Assembly (NCBI GenBank): GCA_028023455.1
Contig: JAQFVV010006294.1
Location: 64,001 to 128,000 of the forward strand
Source of the DNA: Epiperipatus broadwayi
Lineage: Eukaryota; Onychophora; Udeonychophora; Euonychophora; Peripatidae
Direction: 5' to 3'
Length of the DNA stretch: 64,000 nt
This document shows, in pieces, positions 1-9,443 of the stretch. The notes under the pieces were generated by a model. That model did no database searches and was not told the DNA's origin. It was given only the letters and a program-made list of their open reading frames with translations. Position 1 is the first letter of the stretch; each line of letters opens with the position of its first letter. The translations under genes and the position numbers were made by a program.

Positions 1-1100
1 TGTTTTGTATCAGTGTGATTACTTAATAAATTTGTATATTTTTTTTGTTCTGTAATAGCAATAAATTAGTCTTGTCAATATTCGTTGTGAATTCATTTTT
101 TTTTATGTGCTAAATATAAGTGTGTTTGCACAATATTTGCAAAACCTTTTCTTGAGTCCGAAATCATTTCAAACTCTCAAAAACTTAATATACCAGATAG
201 ACAAATTTGACCAGATCGAAATATTTCATTTCATTTTAATGAGAATTATTTATGGAATTGCAAACTTCAGACTAAACATTTTGTAAGTGTAAAAATGAAT
301 TTATTCCCAAGTCATTAACTCTGACTGCACATTATTCCATTTATATTTTAGTTAAATTGTCGAAGTAATGAGTCTTAGTTAATTTATTGTCTTGTCATGG
401 ATGATGGAAGGACACAAAAAGCACCATTGTCTTTTTATTATTCTGGCTGAGATTCTGGATAAAAGGGCTGTATTATTCAAAATTGTATGTCATTATTGAG
501 TATAATTATTACCTCTTTAATTAATATAGTAGTTGCTGTGAGATATGAAGACACACTGACTGTGAAGTAAAGTAAATGTTTCCTATAGCCAACCAGAATG
601 CCAGTCATATGTGACAGCACAGTACTGTCGAACATTTTCCTAAATTAAACAATAAAACCCTGAGATTATTATTGTCACTATAATTATTCTTTTATTAAGA
701 AGTGATCAATTATTATTGATATTACAATTGTGGCATGGCTTAAAAGAGTTTAACTTATAATTGTGCTATAAAAAAAGTATTTTCAGATCATACTGGCAAG
801 TGATTTACATAATGGATAGATTTTTTTTGGTAACATTAACAAGAACATGAGAAGTTATCATAATTGTTGAAAAGTGCAAATACTTATAGCTCAGAGAAGG
901 TATTTTTGGTAAAGAGAGGATATTATTTTATTCTAAATTTTTAATTAGGGAATGATGAGTTGTTGTTTTTTTATCTTCCCAAGATATTTATTTTACTAAT
1001 GATAATTTGTCTTATGATTTAATTTCTTTCTTTATCTTAACTGCATATCTCTGCAGCTGAATCTTCTTATAACTAACCGACCACTGAACTAGGCTGAGTA
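1..1100. other. AT-rich non-coding sequence, no gene seen
   Basis: No open frame of useful length, splice-flanked exon or recognisable repeat was found. It should be intronic or 3' sequence of the pyrophosphatase gene on the minus strand, downstream of the exon at 9334-9443. The missing last exon could lie here or before the window start. Confidence 0.5.
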
Positions 1101-1326
1101 TGCACATTGGTGAGTTTGCAGATCACCGAGAATATACATTATTAGGTTAGAAAATGAGATGCCTAATTATAGAGGCGATTGATGTATTGAGCTTAAACTA
1201 CATCTAGATTCGTTAATACTAGTTACTATATAAATTACTATATAGTTAGAGTTAATAAGTTTATATGTTTTTATAGGTTAGAAATGTCCGACTATTGACG
1301 GCTATGTCTGCCACCACGATGATAGA

Positions 1327-4110
1327 TTAATTGATGCGGAAGGTTAGAATATATATATTAATCAATATATTACACATATAAATTGAACAGTCTGTAACAA
1401 AATAATTAAAGAGCCTGAGTCCATTGTAACTAAATTTCCTGTGACTGCTTTCTAAAAATAAATCTCGAACCACCAGTTGAAATTTGTTAGCCAAGCGGGT
1501 ATTTATAATTGATACTTTACAACACAGTAAAAAATGACGATATATATCAATGATAATTCTAAACTTATATAGTTTAGAAACAGATAACACACCAGAATTG
1601 ACATATATATCTCGCACAGAAGTCAATCTAGGTCTACCAAAAATAATACGCCTTGTATAATTTTGCAAAGTATATAATTGAGATAGTGAGTAATCAGTAG
1701 AGCCACCCCAACTGGAAATATTGTAAAATAATATACTCTGATAACAAGCAAAATATACAGTCATCAAAGTAGATCTAGGTAGGAATTTCACCAGATAATA
1801 AAATAAGTAATTAATTTTACGTAATCTAGAACTAAGTAGACAATGTGCTTGGACCAAGATAACCTTGAATCAATATAGATGCCTAAATAGCAATAATTAT
1901 CAACAAAGCTAATGTTACGACATGTACAAATACTTTTTGAATGAACATTATACTGATCACAAATCCTAATACTAATTGAATGAGTGCAGTGTTTCTAAGA
2001 GAATAGAATTCTTCTGGTTTTATTACAATTAACAGTTAAATAATTTATCATAAGCCAGTTACTTATTAATTCTAGATCTTTATTAATCAATTGATCCAGA
2101 ATATTATATGAAACAGCATCACAAGACAAAGCAATCACATCAGCAAACCCATAAATCTTTGAATTCAAAGGTAAATTAAAGATGCCATTTATATAATATA
2201 AAAACAGTATAAGGCCAAGTACAGAACCTTGTGGAACATCATGATTAACTAATCTTAAATCACCAATAATACCATGTATTTTAGTAGCCTGTCTACTACT
2301 CTTCATGTAACTTAACAACCAAAAAGCAAAATAACCTCTAAAACCATATGAACACAAACAATGTAACAAAACTGTATGATTAACAGTCAAATGCCTTGGA
2401 CAAATCCAAATAAACAGCTGCTGTCTTGAGACCCTTATCCAATGATAATGTCACATTATGTACATGATTATAAATAGCGTCTAAAGTACTCTTTCCAGCA
2501 ACAAAGCCAAACTGATACACAAAAATCAATTTATGACATTCAAAAATGACATCATCTTATCCTTAACTGCCATCTCAAATAATTTAGCAACAACAGATAT
2601 TATAGAAATAGGTCTATAATTGCTAATAATCAAAGGATCCCCTTTTTTAAAAATGGGTGTAATAACCCCTATTTTCAAACATTCAGGAAATACACCAGAA
2701 AATAAAGATAGGTTAAACAAGTAAACTAATACAGGTATAAAAGCTAATTTATTATCTTTCACAATTTGCAATGTTAATTTATCTAATCCAGAAGAGCGAA
2801 CATTTTTTAAATCATGAATTAGATGTGATAACTGAACACCAGAAACATCTGAACAAAAGAAAGTATCAGAAACAAGTGTAAAGTCATATCATTAATAGAT
2901 GGTTCTATGTGTGGTCTATATACAAAGAAATTATTAAAAAGATCAGCCACGTATTTTTCATTACCTTGTACCTCTAACATAACATCATTATTCTTAACAT
3001 AAGTAATTTGATCAGAAGATTTTTTAACCAAAGAGTTTATTGCTTTCCACTTCAAAGAAACATTTTTATTACAAAGAAATTCCCTATAATAAATCGATTC
3101 TGCTATTTTAATATCACATTTAATTTCTTTATTAATCTGCTTTAAGACAGTCGAACTGGCAGAATGTTTTAACCTATTTCTAAAATATTTTTTTTCAATC
3201 AATTGATCTGAAATCCACAAAGAACGTTTTCTATTTTTATTATTTAGTTTAATACGACAAGTAGCCTTATCAATCAAAGAACAACAAATATTTTGGAATT
3301 CTAAAAAAGCTTTATCAACATTATCCAAATCAAAAATACAATCCCAGTTTTGAATAGATAATAAACGATTTAATATGTGATAATTTATCAACATACCTAT
3401 AGCTAGTCAAATTATTACGAATCATAGACAATTTTTAAAAAATTGCAAAATGATCAGTAATATTTAATTCAAATACACCAGATTCAAAATTACAATCCTG
3501 ATCATGTCTAATAAAAATATGATCAAGCAGAGATTTACAAGTTGGCATTATGCACGTAGGTGAAAAAATCAACTGATCAAAACCACAACTATATAACAAA
3601 TCCAAATATCCACAGGTAAAATTATGTTCCCCACTCAATAAATCAATATTTATATCACCGATCATTACAACAGAAGATGAACACAAATTAGATAACAAAT
3701 TATCAAGTTCATAAATAAAATTTATAATAGAACTAGTACACGATCTATATATTGCAATTAATGAAAGAACTCCGTCTGGAAAATTAAGCGTTACCAATAT
3801 TGATTCAGCGGTACTAAACCTGAGAATCTCATACATATAATTTAATTCATTTTTTATAAAAATCATTAGACCTCCTGATCGTGAAACCGTTCAAAACATA
3901 TAAATATTGTTCCTCGTTAAAAATCCATGTTTCAGACAGAATAATATCATAATTTATTTTAAGTCCATTTAAAAATACATTGAATTCATCAAAATGAGCT
4001 CATATACTACGAATATTCAAATGAAAATTTTTTAAGTCTTTATAATCCGGAATGCTATTAGACCGTATACTAGACAATGAAAGTCAGATGGAGGATAAAT
4101 CTGCTTCACT
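1327..4110 (-). pseudogene. LINE ORF2 remnant: endonuclease-reverse transcriptase
   Basis: Pieces of one polyprotein lie in shifted frames. Endonuclease, about 4110-3435: GDINIDLL near 3650, SLLDHIF and TDHF, the catalytic Asp/His blocks of APE-type nucleases. Linker with WISDQLIEKK at 3394-2819. RT start at 2771-2526 with the typical FKKGD..ISNYRPIS block. RT core at 2390-1995 with VPQGSVLG. The catalytic FADD box is now FADV (near 2140), which removes one metal-binding aspartate. Post-RT domain at 1857-1327 with SSWGG and LQNYTRRII. The enzyme would nick target DNA and copy the element RNA (target-primed reverse transcription). The many breaks and the lost Asp make it inactive. Confidence 0.85.
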
Positions 4111-4112
4111 TT

Positions 4113-4535
4113 TTATAACAACACTGGGAAAATTATTATCATTTCTGATATGTACCAAACCATTTCAGATAAACGCCATACCTTGTATTTGGTGATGTAT
4201 TTTTTGCTTCGCTTTCCAAAACAACTGCCGAGTAGCCAAGGATATTCGTTCATTAACGTAAATACGTTATTATTTTCCAATGGCAAAATATCTGACACTA
4301 AAATAACAGATTTCCTATTACGCAAAAATGATTTAGCCATATTTTGAGAGCTAAAACGAGCAATAACAAGTCCCGCTTTATTCATCTCAGCTTTTGTATG
4401 AAATGTTCAACATTAAGCTTATTCACTACTTTAGAAACAACTTGCAACAGATCTTCGTCACTTTGATAAGGAATTACCTGCAGTTCAATTTCAAAAGCCA
4501 CTTGAAATCTTTCCAATGACCTCCACTACTATCAT
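4113..4535 (-). pseudogene. LINE ORF1 C-terminal remnant (baculovirus FP-like domain)
   Basis: On the minus strand one reads DEDLLQVVSKVVNKLNV, then a frame change, then RFSSQNMAKSFLRNRKS, ILPLENNNVF and KVWRLSEMVWYISEM. This is the pattern of the ORF1 C-terminal domain of many Jockey/CR1-like LINEs that resembles baculovirus FP proteins, an RNA-binding chaperone-like part of the LINE RNP. The N-terminal coiled coil is not present; the element seems 5'-truncated at about 4535. A stop separates it from the endonuclease, as expected for two ORFs. Confidence 0.7.
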
Positions 4536-4609
4536 TTATTAATCATATTTTTACTGGAGTTAAACCCCCAAAATTGTGACTTACTTCTGAATAAGATGAA
4601 GGCAAGTAC

Positions 4610-4629
4610 TTATATATATATATATATAT
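4610..4629. repeat. (TA)n microsatellite
   Basis: Ten TA units. They sit exactly between the 5' end of the minus-strand LINE and the start of the plus-strand gag-like reading frame, so they mark or obscure the junction of two insertions. Confidence 0.9.
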
Positions 4630-4659
4630 TGTGTGTGAATTGAGTATACATCTGTAATT

Positions 4660-6131
4660 AATTCACCTTTGCTGTTGGCGGCTGGCAATAATATTAACAT
4701 AGCCGCCACTAGTCCAAAGCCACGTGGAGAAAATCCACCCACGTATGCTGACATTACTAAATCACTAGCTAAAGATAAAGTTTCAAATAAAAATGCTTTC
4801 TTTATAAATAAGAAATTAGAATCAAATCCGAGATTTAGGAAAACGACAGCGGATATAGCAGAATTGGATTTAAAAGCCACATCAAATGAAGAAAACCAAG
4901 TAAGCTCCCCAATTATGTGGACGGATGATCAAATGCAGAACATCTCGGAGAATTTTAATGATATGGTGCCAAAGGGCCTGTTTGCTTCCTTTAAACGATT
5001 CTTTACAGAACAGTCTGTCGTCATAGCAATTACTGATCTGAACTGCTCATTATATAAATTCCCTAAGGAATTATTATATGAAGCTCTTACCTGCAACAAT
5101 TTATAGGATAGTATTCTACAAATAGCAGATCACCCCAACTTTCGATATCTAATTCTAGAATTCTTTAATACAGAGCAAAGAAATCTTTTTTTAAAAAAAA
5201 ATCAAAACCCTCGGCAATTACGCGCTTATAATAATAAACCAGAATAGGCAGAATGTTATTTCGGGGGTCTTGAAAAATGCTTTTTTAAATTATACTGCCA
5301 ACGATTTTAAAAGATTAATTGAACCGTTTGGAACTGTGATACACTTCCAACCAATTTACTGGAAAGATATCCCCGTCCCAGTCTATAGCAATAACTATGA
5401 GTACAAAGTAAAATTGCATAATAATGTGGAACCGCTAAACATACCTATGCAAATCACTGATCACGAAGCAGCCCTACTTCTGATTATACGTGGATTAAAA
5501 CCTCAATGCTTCCAGTGTGGCCAAAGAGGTTATTTGGGAAACAGCTGTATTAATATACGATGCATACATTGTAATAAAATAAACACACACATACCGAGTT
5601 GCCCAGAGCATAAAACACAAGACAATGCAACCTGTGAAACAGATATGCAAGAAACTAATGATTTACTTATTAACTTTGAAAGTAAATTAGAAGCAGAAAA
5701 TACAACTAAAGTCGATATGGATGTCATACTAAAAGACACAGAAAATCCAAATACCAATCATAAGAAATAAAACATCCACCAATATCATGGATGGAATAGT
5801 ACAAAGTTATATTAAAAATAAAAAAACCCACGCTTATCATGGATGAAACAGTGCCAAGCTTGTCACAAATAAACACAAGCAGGACCACGGAAATGAGAAA
5901 ACAGGGACTCAATCACAAGATTCCAGTGAAGAAGAAACTATCAACTTACATATGCAACACAAAAAAGTAAAAATTGCCAACTTAAACCTCAACAATGAGA
6001 TTGCAAATATCTTAGAAAATGATCTAATAAATGAAGCCAACAAAATCACACCGTGCTCAGTACTTGATGAAGGTCTAAACTCAGCTTCCAAAAATGCAAC
6101 TTGGATAATCTCTAGTCTAATGAATGACTAA
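4660..6131 (+). pseudogene. Gag-like ORF1 with two zinc knuckles, orphan of its RT
   Basis: A broken frame of about 490 codons. N-terminal part at 4669-5103 (contains PTYADITKSL, a common LINE ORF1 opening). A frame-shifted middle at 5104-5270. A central and C-terminal part at 5270-5770 with two CCHC-like knuckles: CFQCGQRGYLGNSC, whose usual His is Tyr, and CIHCNKINTHIPSC. After further breaks the frame can be followed to a stop at 6129-6131 through an acidic tail. This looks like the nucleic-acid-binding ORF1 of a Jockey/Tx1-type LINE. No RT follows downstream on this strand, which is unusual because LINEs normally lose their 5' end. It may be the inverted 5' part of the neighbouring element, or a separate gag-only element. 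Confidence 0.7.
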
Positions 6132-6857
6132 TAAAAATTACTAATAAGCATTTATTAGTTTGATTTTTTGAATTTTAGTTATTTTCTTAAATAATTTCTT
6201 GTATAAACAGCAATATATAAATTTTTTTTCTTGAAAATATCCAGTGATCAAAATATGTCCCAAATAATATATATCTGAAATACTAATGTGATCAAGGAGA
6301 TCAAGTGAGCTAAAAAAAAATTTTTTTTTCCTTGGATGTTTTTATTTTAAAGTTTAAATCCAGGACAAATGAATAAGAGCTGCTAAATTTAATTATTCCC
6401 ATCATGTTCTTCTTATATATGTCATCATTTGATAATGTACTATAAGTTTCTATTATGTTTAGAGAAAATTCCAGAAATTATATTTTTATATAGAAAACAG
6501 CAATTTACTGTGAACAAATTAATTATGAATTGCTTTCCAATTATCATCTCACTGTTGTTCTGGTGGTTAAATTAGTCTTTAATGATTAAAAGGACTTTCC
6601 TATTAAATTTTGAATAAATTTAATTACTGGGATAAAGGTAACTGTAAAATTATGAATCAGAAAATACATAAAAATAAAATTTCCAGTGTGACTATTTATT
6701 GTAAAAAAAAAATAACAGAAGCAAAACCATAGTATGTTACTATTTTCACTCATTGTTTACTTTAAAATATACTAAATATGTATAAATAAAGTGAATAAAT
6801 ACAACAATATTTATTTATTCAGTGTTTTCCTGAATGTTCGTGATGATGGTGTTTTAA
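6132..6857. other. AT-rich intronic sequence
   Basis: No gene, exon or named repeat seen. A short palindromic stretch at about 6130-6165 (repeated TTACTAATAA/TTATTAGT words) directly follows the gag-like frame and may belong to that element. Confidence 0.5.
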
Positions 6858-7145
6858 TTGTATTTATATACTGAACTATTTCCATCATCTAATAGGAGTA
6901 TTGAATGACTTTAGAAAAATTTAACTTTATTTAAATATTCCAAATACATTCAATTATTAGTAATAATACATCAAACAGATTAGTATATGCACATTTCAAG
7001 AGGTAGTATTCCCCCCTCTTCTTTAGGTGTTGCTGGCTCTGACCAGTGACAGTACTAGCAGGGCAATCAAACTTGGACCTTTAGATTCTTGAGTATTGAA
7101 TTTTAAGATAAAGCTCTAACCAACTGAGACATCCTGCCAAAGGCA
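6858..7145 (-). mobile_element. tRNA-headed SINE with a Penelope-type 3' tail
   Basis: Read on the minus strand it begins with a tRNA-like head: box A TCAGTTGGTTAGAGC, then box B-like GGTCCAAGTTTGATTGCC. A body with GAAGAGGGGGGAATACTACC follows, then an AT-rich tail. Body and tail match, in inverted orientation and at roughly 90% identity, the plus-strand sequence 7485-7655, which lacks the tRNA head. A SINE sharing its tail with a longer autonomous partner is the classical arrangement. It carries an internal Pol III promoter. Confidence 0.65.
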
Positions 7146-7484
7146 ACAGACAGTAGAAATTTCATATACTTATCTATGAGATTCCTCCTGATTTCTCCAT
7201 TTTTTCTTCTTAACAGCAAAGTTGATTAGTGGTTTCTGTACATGATGTATAGTCACACTAGGTTGATTTATGGGATTGTTTGCCATTGTCATGTGAGCAG
7301 CTTTTTTAAATTTTATTCTTTGTATTTTTTCTTCTCTATCCAATATTTTTGTTTTCCAAATTGAACATATGTTCATTAGTACATACATGGTCTACTACCT
7401 TACACACATCTGTTTTCTCTCTTCTAATCATCAGTTTGTGTTTTTGAAAGCACTTATCAATGGGATGACTGATCTCACCAATAT

Positions 7485-7655
7485 GTCACTGGTTAGGTCA
7501 GCAACATCTGAAGAAGAGAGGGGAATAATACCTCGCAAAACGTTGTGCATGTATTTGAAATATTTAAATAAAGTTAAATTTTTCTAAAGACATTCAATAC
7601 TCATATTAGATGATGGAAATAGTCCAATATATAAATACAACTTATTTATTCAATG
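7485..7655 (+). mobile_element. 3' tail of a Penelope-like (or related) element
   Basis: The segment has the order TCACTGG..CAGCAACATCTGAAGAAG, a short GC stem, AAAACGTTGTG, then AT-rich sequence. This resembles the 3' ends of Penelope-like elements, which often carry hammerhead motifs. It is the inverted partner of 6858-7055; the two arms could form a hairpin of about 100-170 bp with a loop of about 430 bases. Confidence 0.5.
7508..7541 (+). ncRNA. Decayed hammerhead-like ribozyme core
   Basis: CTGAAGA (7508-7514) fits the CUGANGA core box. GAGG (7518-7521) can pair with CCTC (7531-7534) as stem II, and GCAAAAC follows where GAAAC is expected, so one substitution or insertion spoils the second core box. 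No convincing stem I or III was identified. Best read as the fossil of a hammerhead in a retroelement tail. Confidence 0.35.
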
Positions 7656-8111
7656 CTTGATAATTTATTTTATATTTTTATTACTCTTCAGGAAAATATA
7701 TGTTTGTGTTCTTTAAATAAGACATAGACACTATATATTTAAATATTTTTTTCCCTTCACAATACAGCAAAAAATTATATTGCAATTTTTTGATAATTTA
7801 ATGTGATTTAAATATAATTTATACTAACCCATTTATTATGAAGTTTGACTTGATTTATTACAGACGATTTTGTATTTTGAAAAGATGTTAAGTGAAATAT
7901 CCCATGCAATTTCAAGCCAAACATTTAATGATTTTTGTTTCTAAGCAAACATTTGATTTTAATATAGTTATAATATCTTTCTAAAGACTTTAATGAGTAT
8001 GTAAATAATTTAATGACTTATCAAATATGTAATACACAGAATATAAACCTATTGATTGAACAAGCAAGTCGAATACATTACTAAAATAATTATTAGCAAG
8101 ATTCCCTAAAG
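7656..8111. other. AT-rich intronic sequence
   Basis: Nothing recognised. The composition is uniformly AT-rich. Confidence 0.5.
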
Positions 8112-8124
8112 ATCATTTAAATGA

Positions 8125-8243
8125 ACTTGTAAATAACACCCACCTTTTGTTATGTCAATACCAATATATTTTATCAGCTAAAAGATGATTTGACAAAATA
8201 AATTGGCATTGATGTAAAACAAAAATGGGTGTTATTTACAAGT
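8125..8243. mobile_element. Small MITE nested in the left arm of a larger MITE
   Basis: Perfect 18-bp terminal inverted repeats: ACTTGTAAATAACACCCA at 8125-8142 and its complement at 8226-8243. Total length about 119 bp, no coding capacity. It interrupts the terminal repeat of the surrounding MITE between ACTTGT and TTGGTTG, so it inserted later. Confidence 0.7.
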
Positions 8244-8765
8244 TTGGTTGTATTTATGAAGGACAAAGACACCGCTCGATGGTGCTGTTTACGTGCTAAA
8301 GCACATAAAAATGCCGTTTCCGTGGCCGACACGTTCAAACCCGCATTTTCTATAATACAACTTCTATTGTTGTGCTACAGATTGCAGGTCGCTATGTCGT
8401 GTCGCAGTATAGCATGTATGTCGCATCGCAGCAAATAAATTTGGCGAATTCGCACACTTCATACAATTATTACGGCTTGGTGTGAGAGTGTGTGTATTTG
8501 AATTTGATGGAAATGTGTTTTTTATTGAATTTTTTTTTTAAAAGTATTGAAATATTCTGATTTTCTTAATTAAAAATTATCCAACTCTTTACACCATTCT
8601 GTATTGAAGTTTTAAATGGCAAAATCTTGTCCAGATAGATGTGTAAAGGCAGTTGGAATTAGGTAATGCATCAAGTAACGTACTGTTCGTAGCATTCCAC
8701 AAGACCAACAATATGGCGCAGAAAATCGCACATCTTGTTCGATTCTGTGATTTACAAACAACAGA

Positions 8766-8785
8766 ACCCTAACCCTAAACCTAAC
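8766..8785. repeat. Short interstitial telomere-like repeat
   Basis: ACCCTAACCCTAAACCTAAC, three units of the complement of TTAGGG, one imperfect. It lies inside the MITE. Too short to mean a former chromosome end; it is weakly compatible with a TTAGGG-type telomere in the host. Confidence 0.5.
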
Positions 8786-9333
8786 AACTTTTACTTTTTG
8801 TTATCATTCTATTTGAAGTAAAAAATAGCGGTAACACAATAATATCTGTTTCTGTGTAAAAATTAAAATGTAAAATGAAGACTAAGAACTTTTACTTTTT
8901 ATTCCGATTATGAGTTTTTAAAAAACAACAACAAAAAAGGTGTAACCCCCCCCCCCCAAATCAGATTGAAAATTGTTTTTTCTAATAAAGCAAAAAAAAT
9001 AATAATCGCAAATTAAATTGTAATTTGTTGATTTTATTTTACATTTATTGTTATCATTTAATTTGTCTATGTTAATAAAAAAAAATATTTAAAAAACACG
9101 ATTTTGTTATTTTTTATTTTCGCATTACAAAAAACACATGAAAATGATTAAAATCAACGACCTGGGAATGTTCATATTTTATAGTTTTAGCGTGATAACG
9201 GCGCCATCGAGCGGTGTCTTTGTCCATAATACTATAACCACAAGTTCATTTAAATGATTGCCTGTGAATCATCTTACTAACATATTTGTATTTGTCCCAA
9301 GAATAAGTTTATTTATAGTATATTATAACTTAC

Positions 9334-9443
9334 CCCGTGGATCAATTTTCTCTTCGGGTGCAGATGGTGGAGAGCGCTCTACAATGGTATTGGCTTCTTC
9401 TGCTTTAATATTGTATGGACTGGTTGTTAGAGTTACATTATCA
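9334..9443 (-). CDS. Inorganic pyrophosphatase, penultimate (C-terminal) coding exon
   Basis: On the minus strand the exon is bounded by an acceptor (AAAATTTCAG) and a perfect donor (GTAAGT). It completes a Cys codon begun by the exon at 21303-21388 and encodes DNVTLTTSPYNIKAEEAN followed by TIVERSPPSAPEEKIDPRG. It aligns with the C-terminal tail of eukaryotic family I PPases, where a conserved N-x-T-L..SP motif follows the last helix. The enzyme hydrolyses pyrophosphate to two phosphates in the cytosol or nucleus and drives biosynthetic reactions. The exon ends in phase 1. A short last exon with the usual terminal DKW-type motif should follow toward lower coordinates but was not found. Confidence 0.9.

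Larger units (their letters stand above)
1327..4535 (-). mobile_element. Decayed Jockey/CR1-like non-LTR retrotransposon (LINE)
   Basis: Read on the minus strand, the order is the C-terminal part of an ORF1, an APE-type endonuclease, a linker, reverse transcriptase and the post-RT domain. That is the normal order of a two-ORF LINE. All parts carry frameshifts or stops. The ORF1 end (4113-4535) runs straight into the endonuclease N-terminus, so this is one insertion. The 3' end lies somewhere below 1327. The 5' end stops close to a TA microsatellite at 4610-4629, beyond which an oppositely oriented gag-like ORF begins. The clade is assigned by overall look; a tree of the RT would settle it. 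Confidence 0.85.
8112..9258. mobile_element. MITE with long terminal inverted repeats
   Basis: The outer inverted repeat ATCATTTAAATGAACTTGT (8112-8130) matches the reverse complement of 9240-9258. The inner core GGACAAAGACACCGCTCGAT (8261-8280, extended by GG to 8282) is matched perfectly by the complement at 9204-9225. The left arm is split by a smaller inverted-repeat element at 8125-8243. The interior has no transposase, contains a run of 13 C near 8950, poly-A tracts and short TTAGGG-like words. Non-autonomous DNA transposon; the superfamily is not certain. Confidence 0.75.

Noticed and set aside
7170-7587. Short open frames around the SINE/Penelope tail pair
   Set aside because: They run through the tRNA head and tail sequences and resemble no protein.
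8766-8785. Telomeric repeat marking a chromosome end or fusion
   Set aside because: Only three units, one imperfect, inside a MITE and in the middle of a gene's introns.
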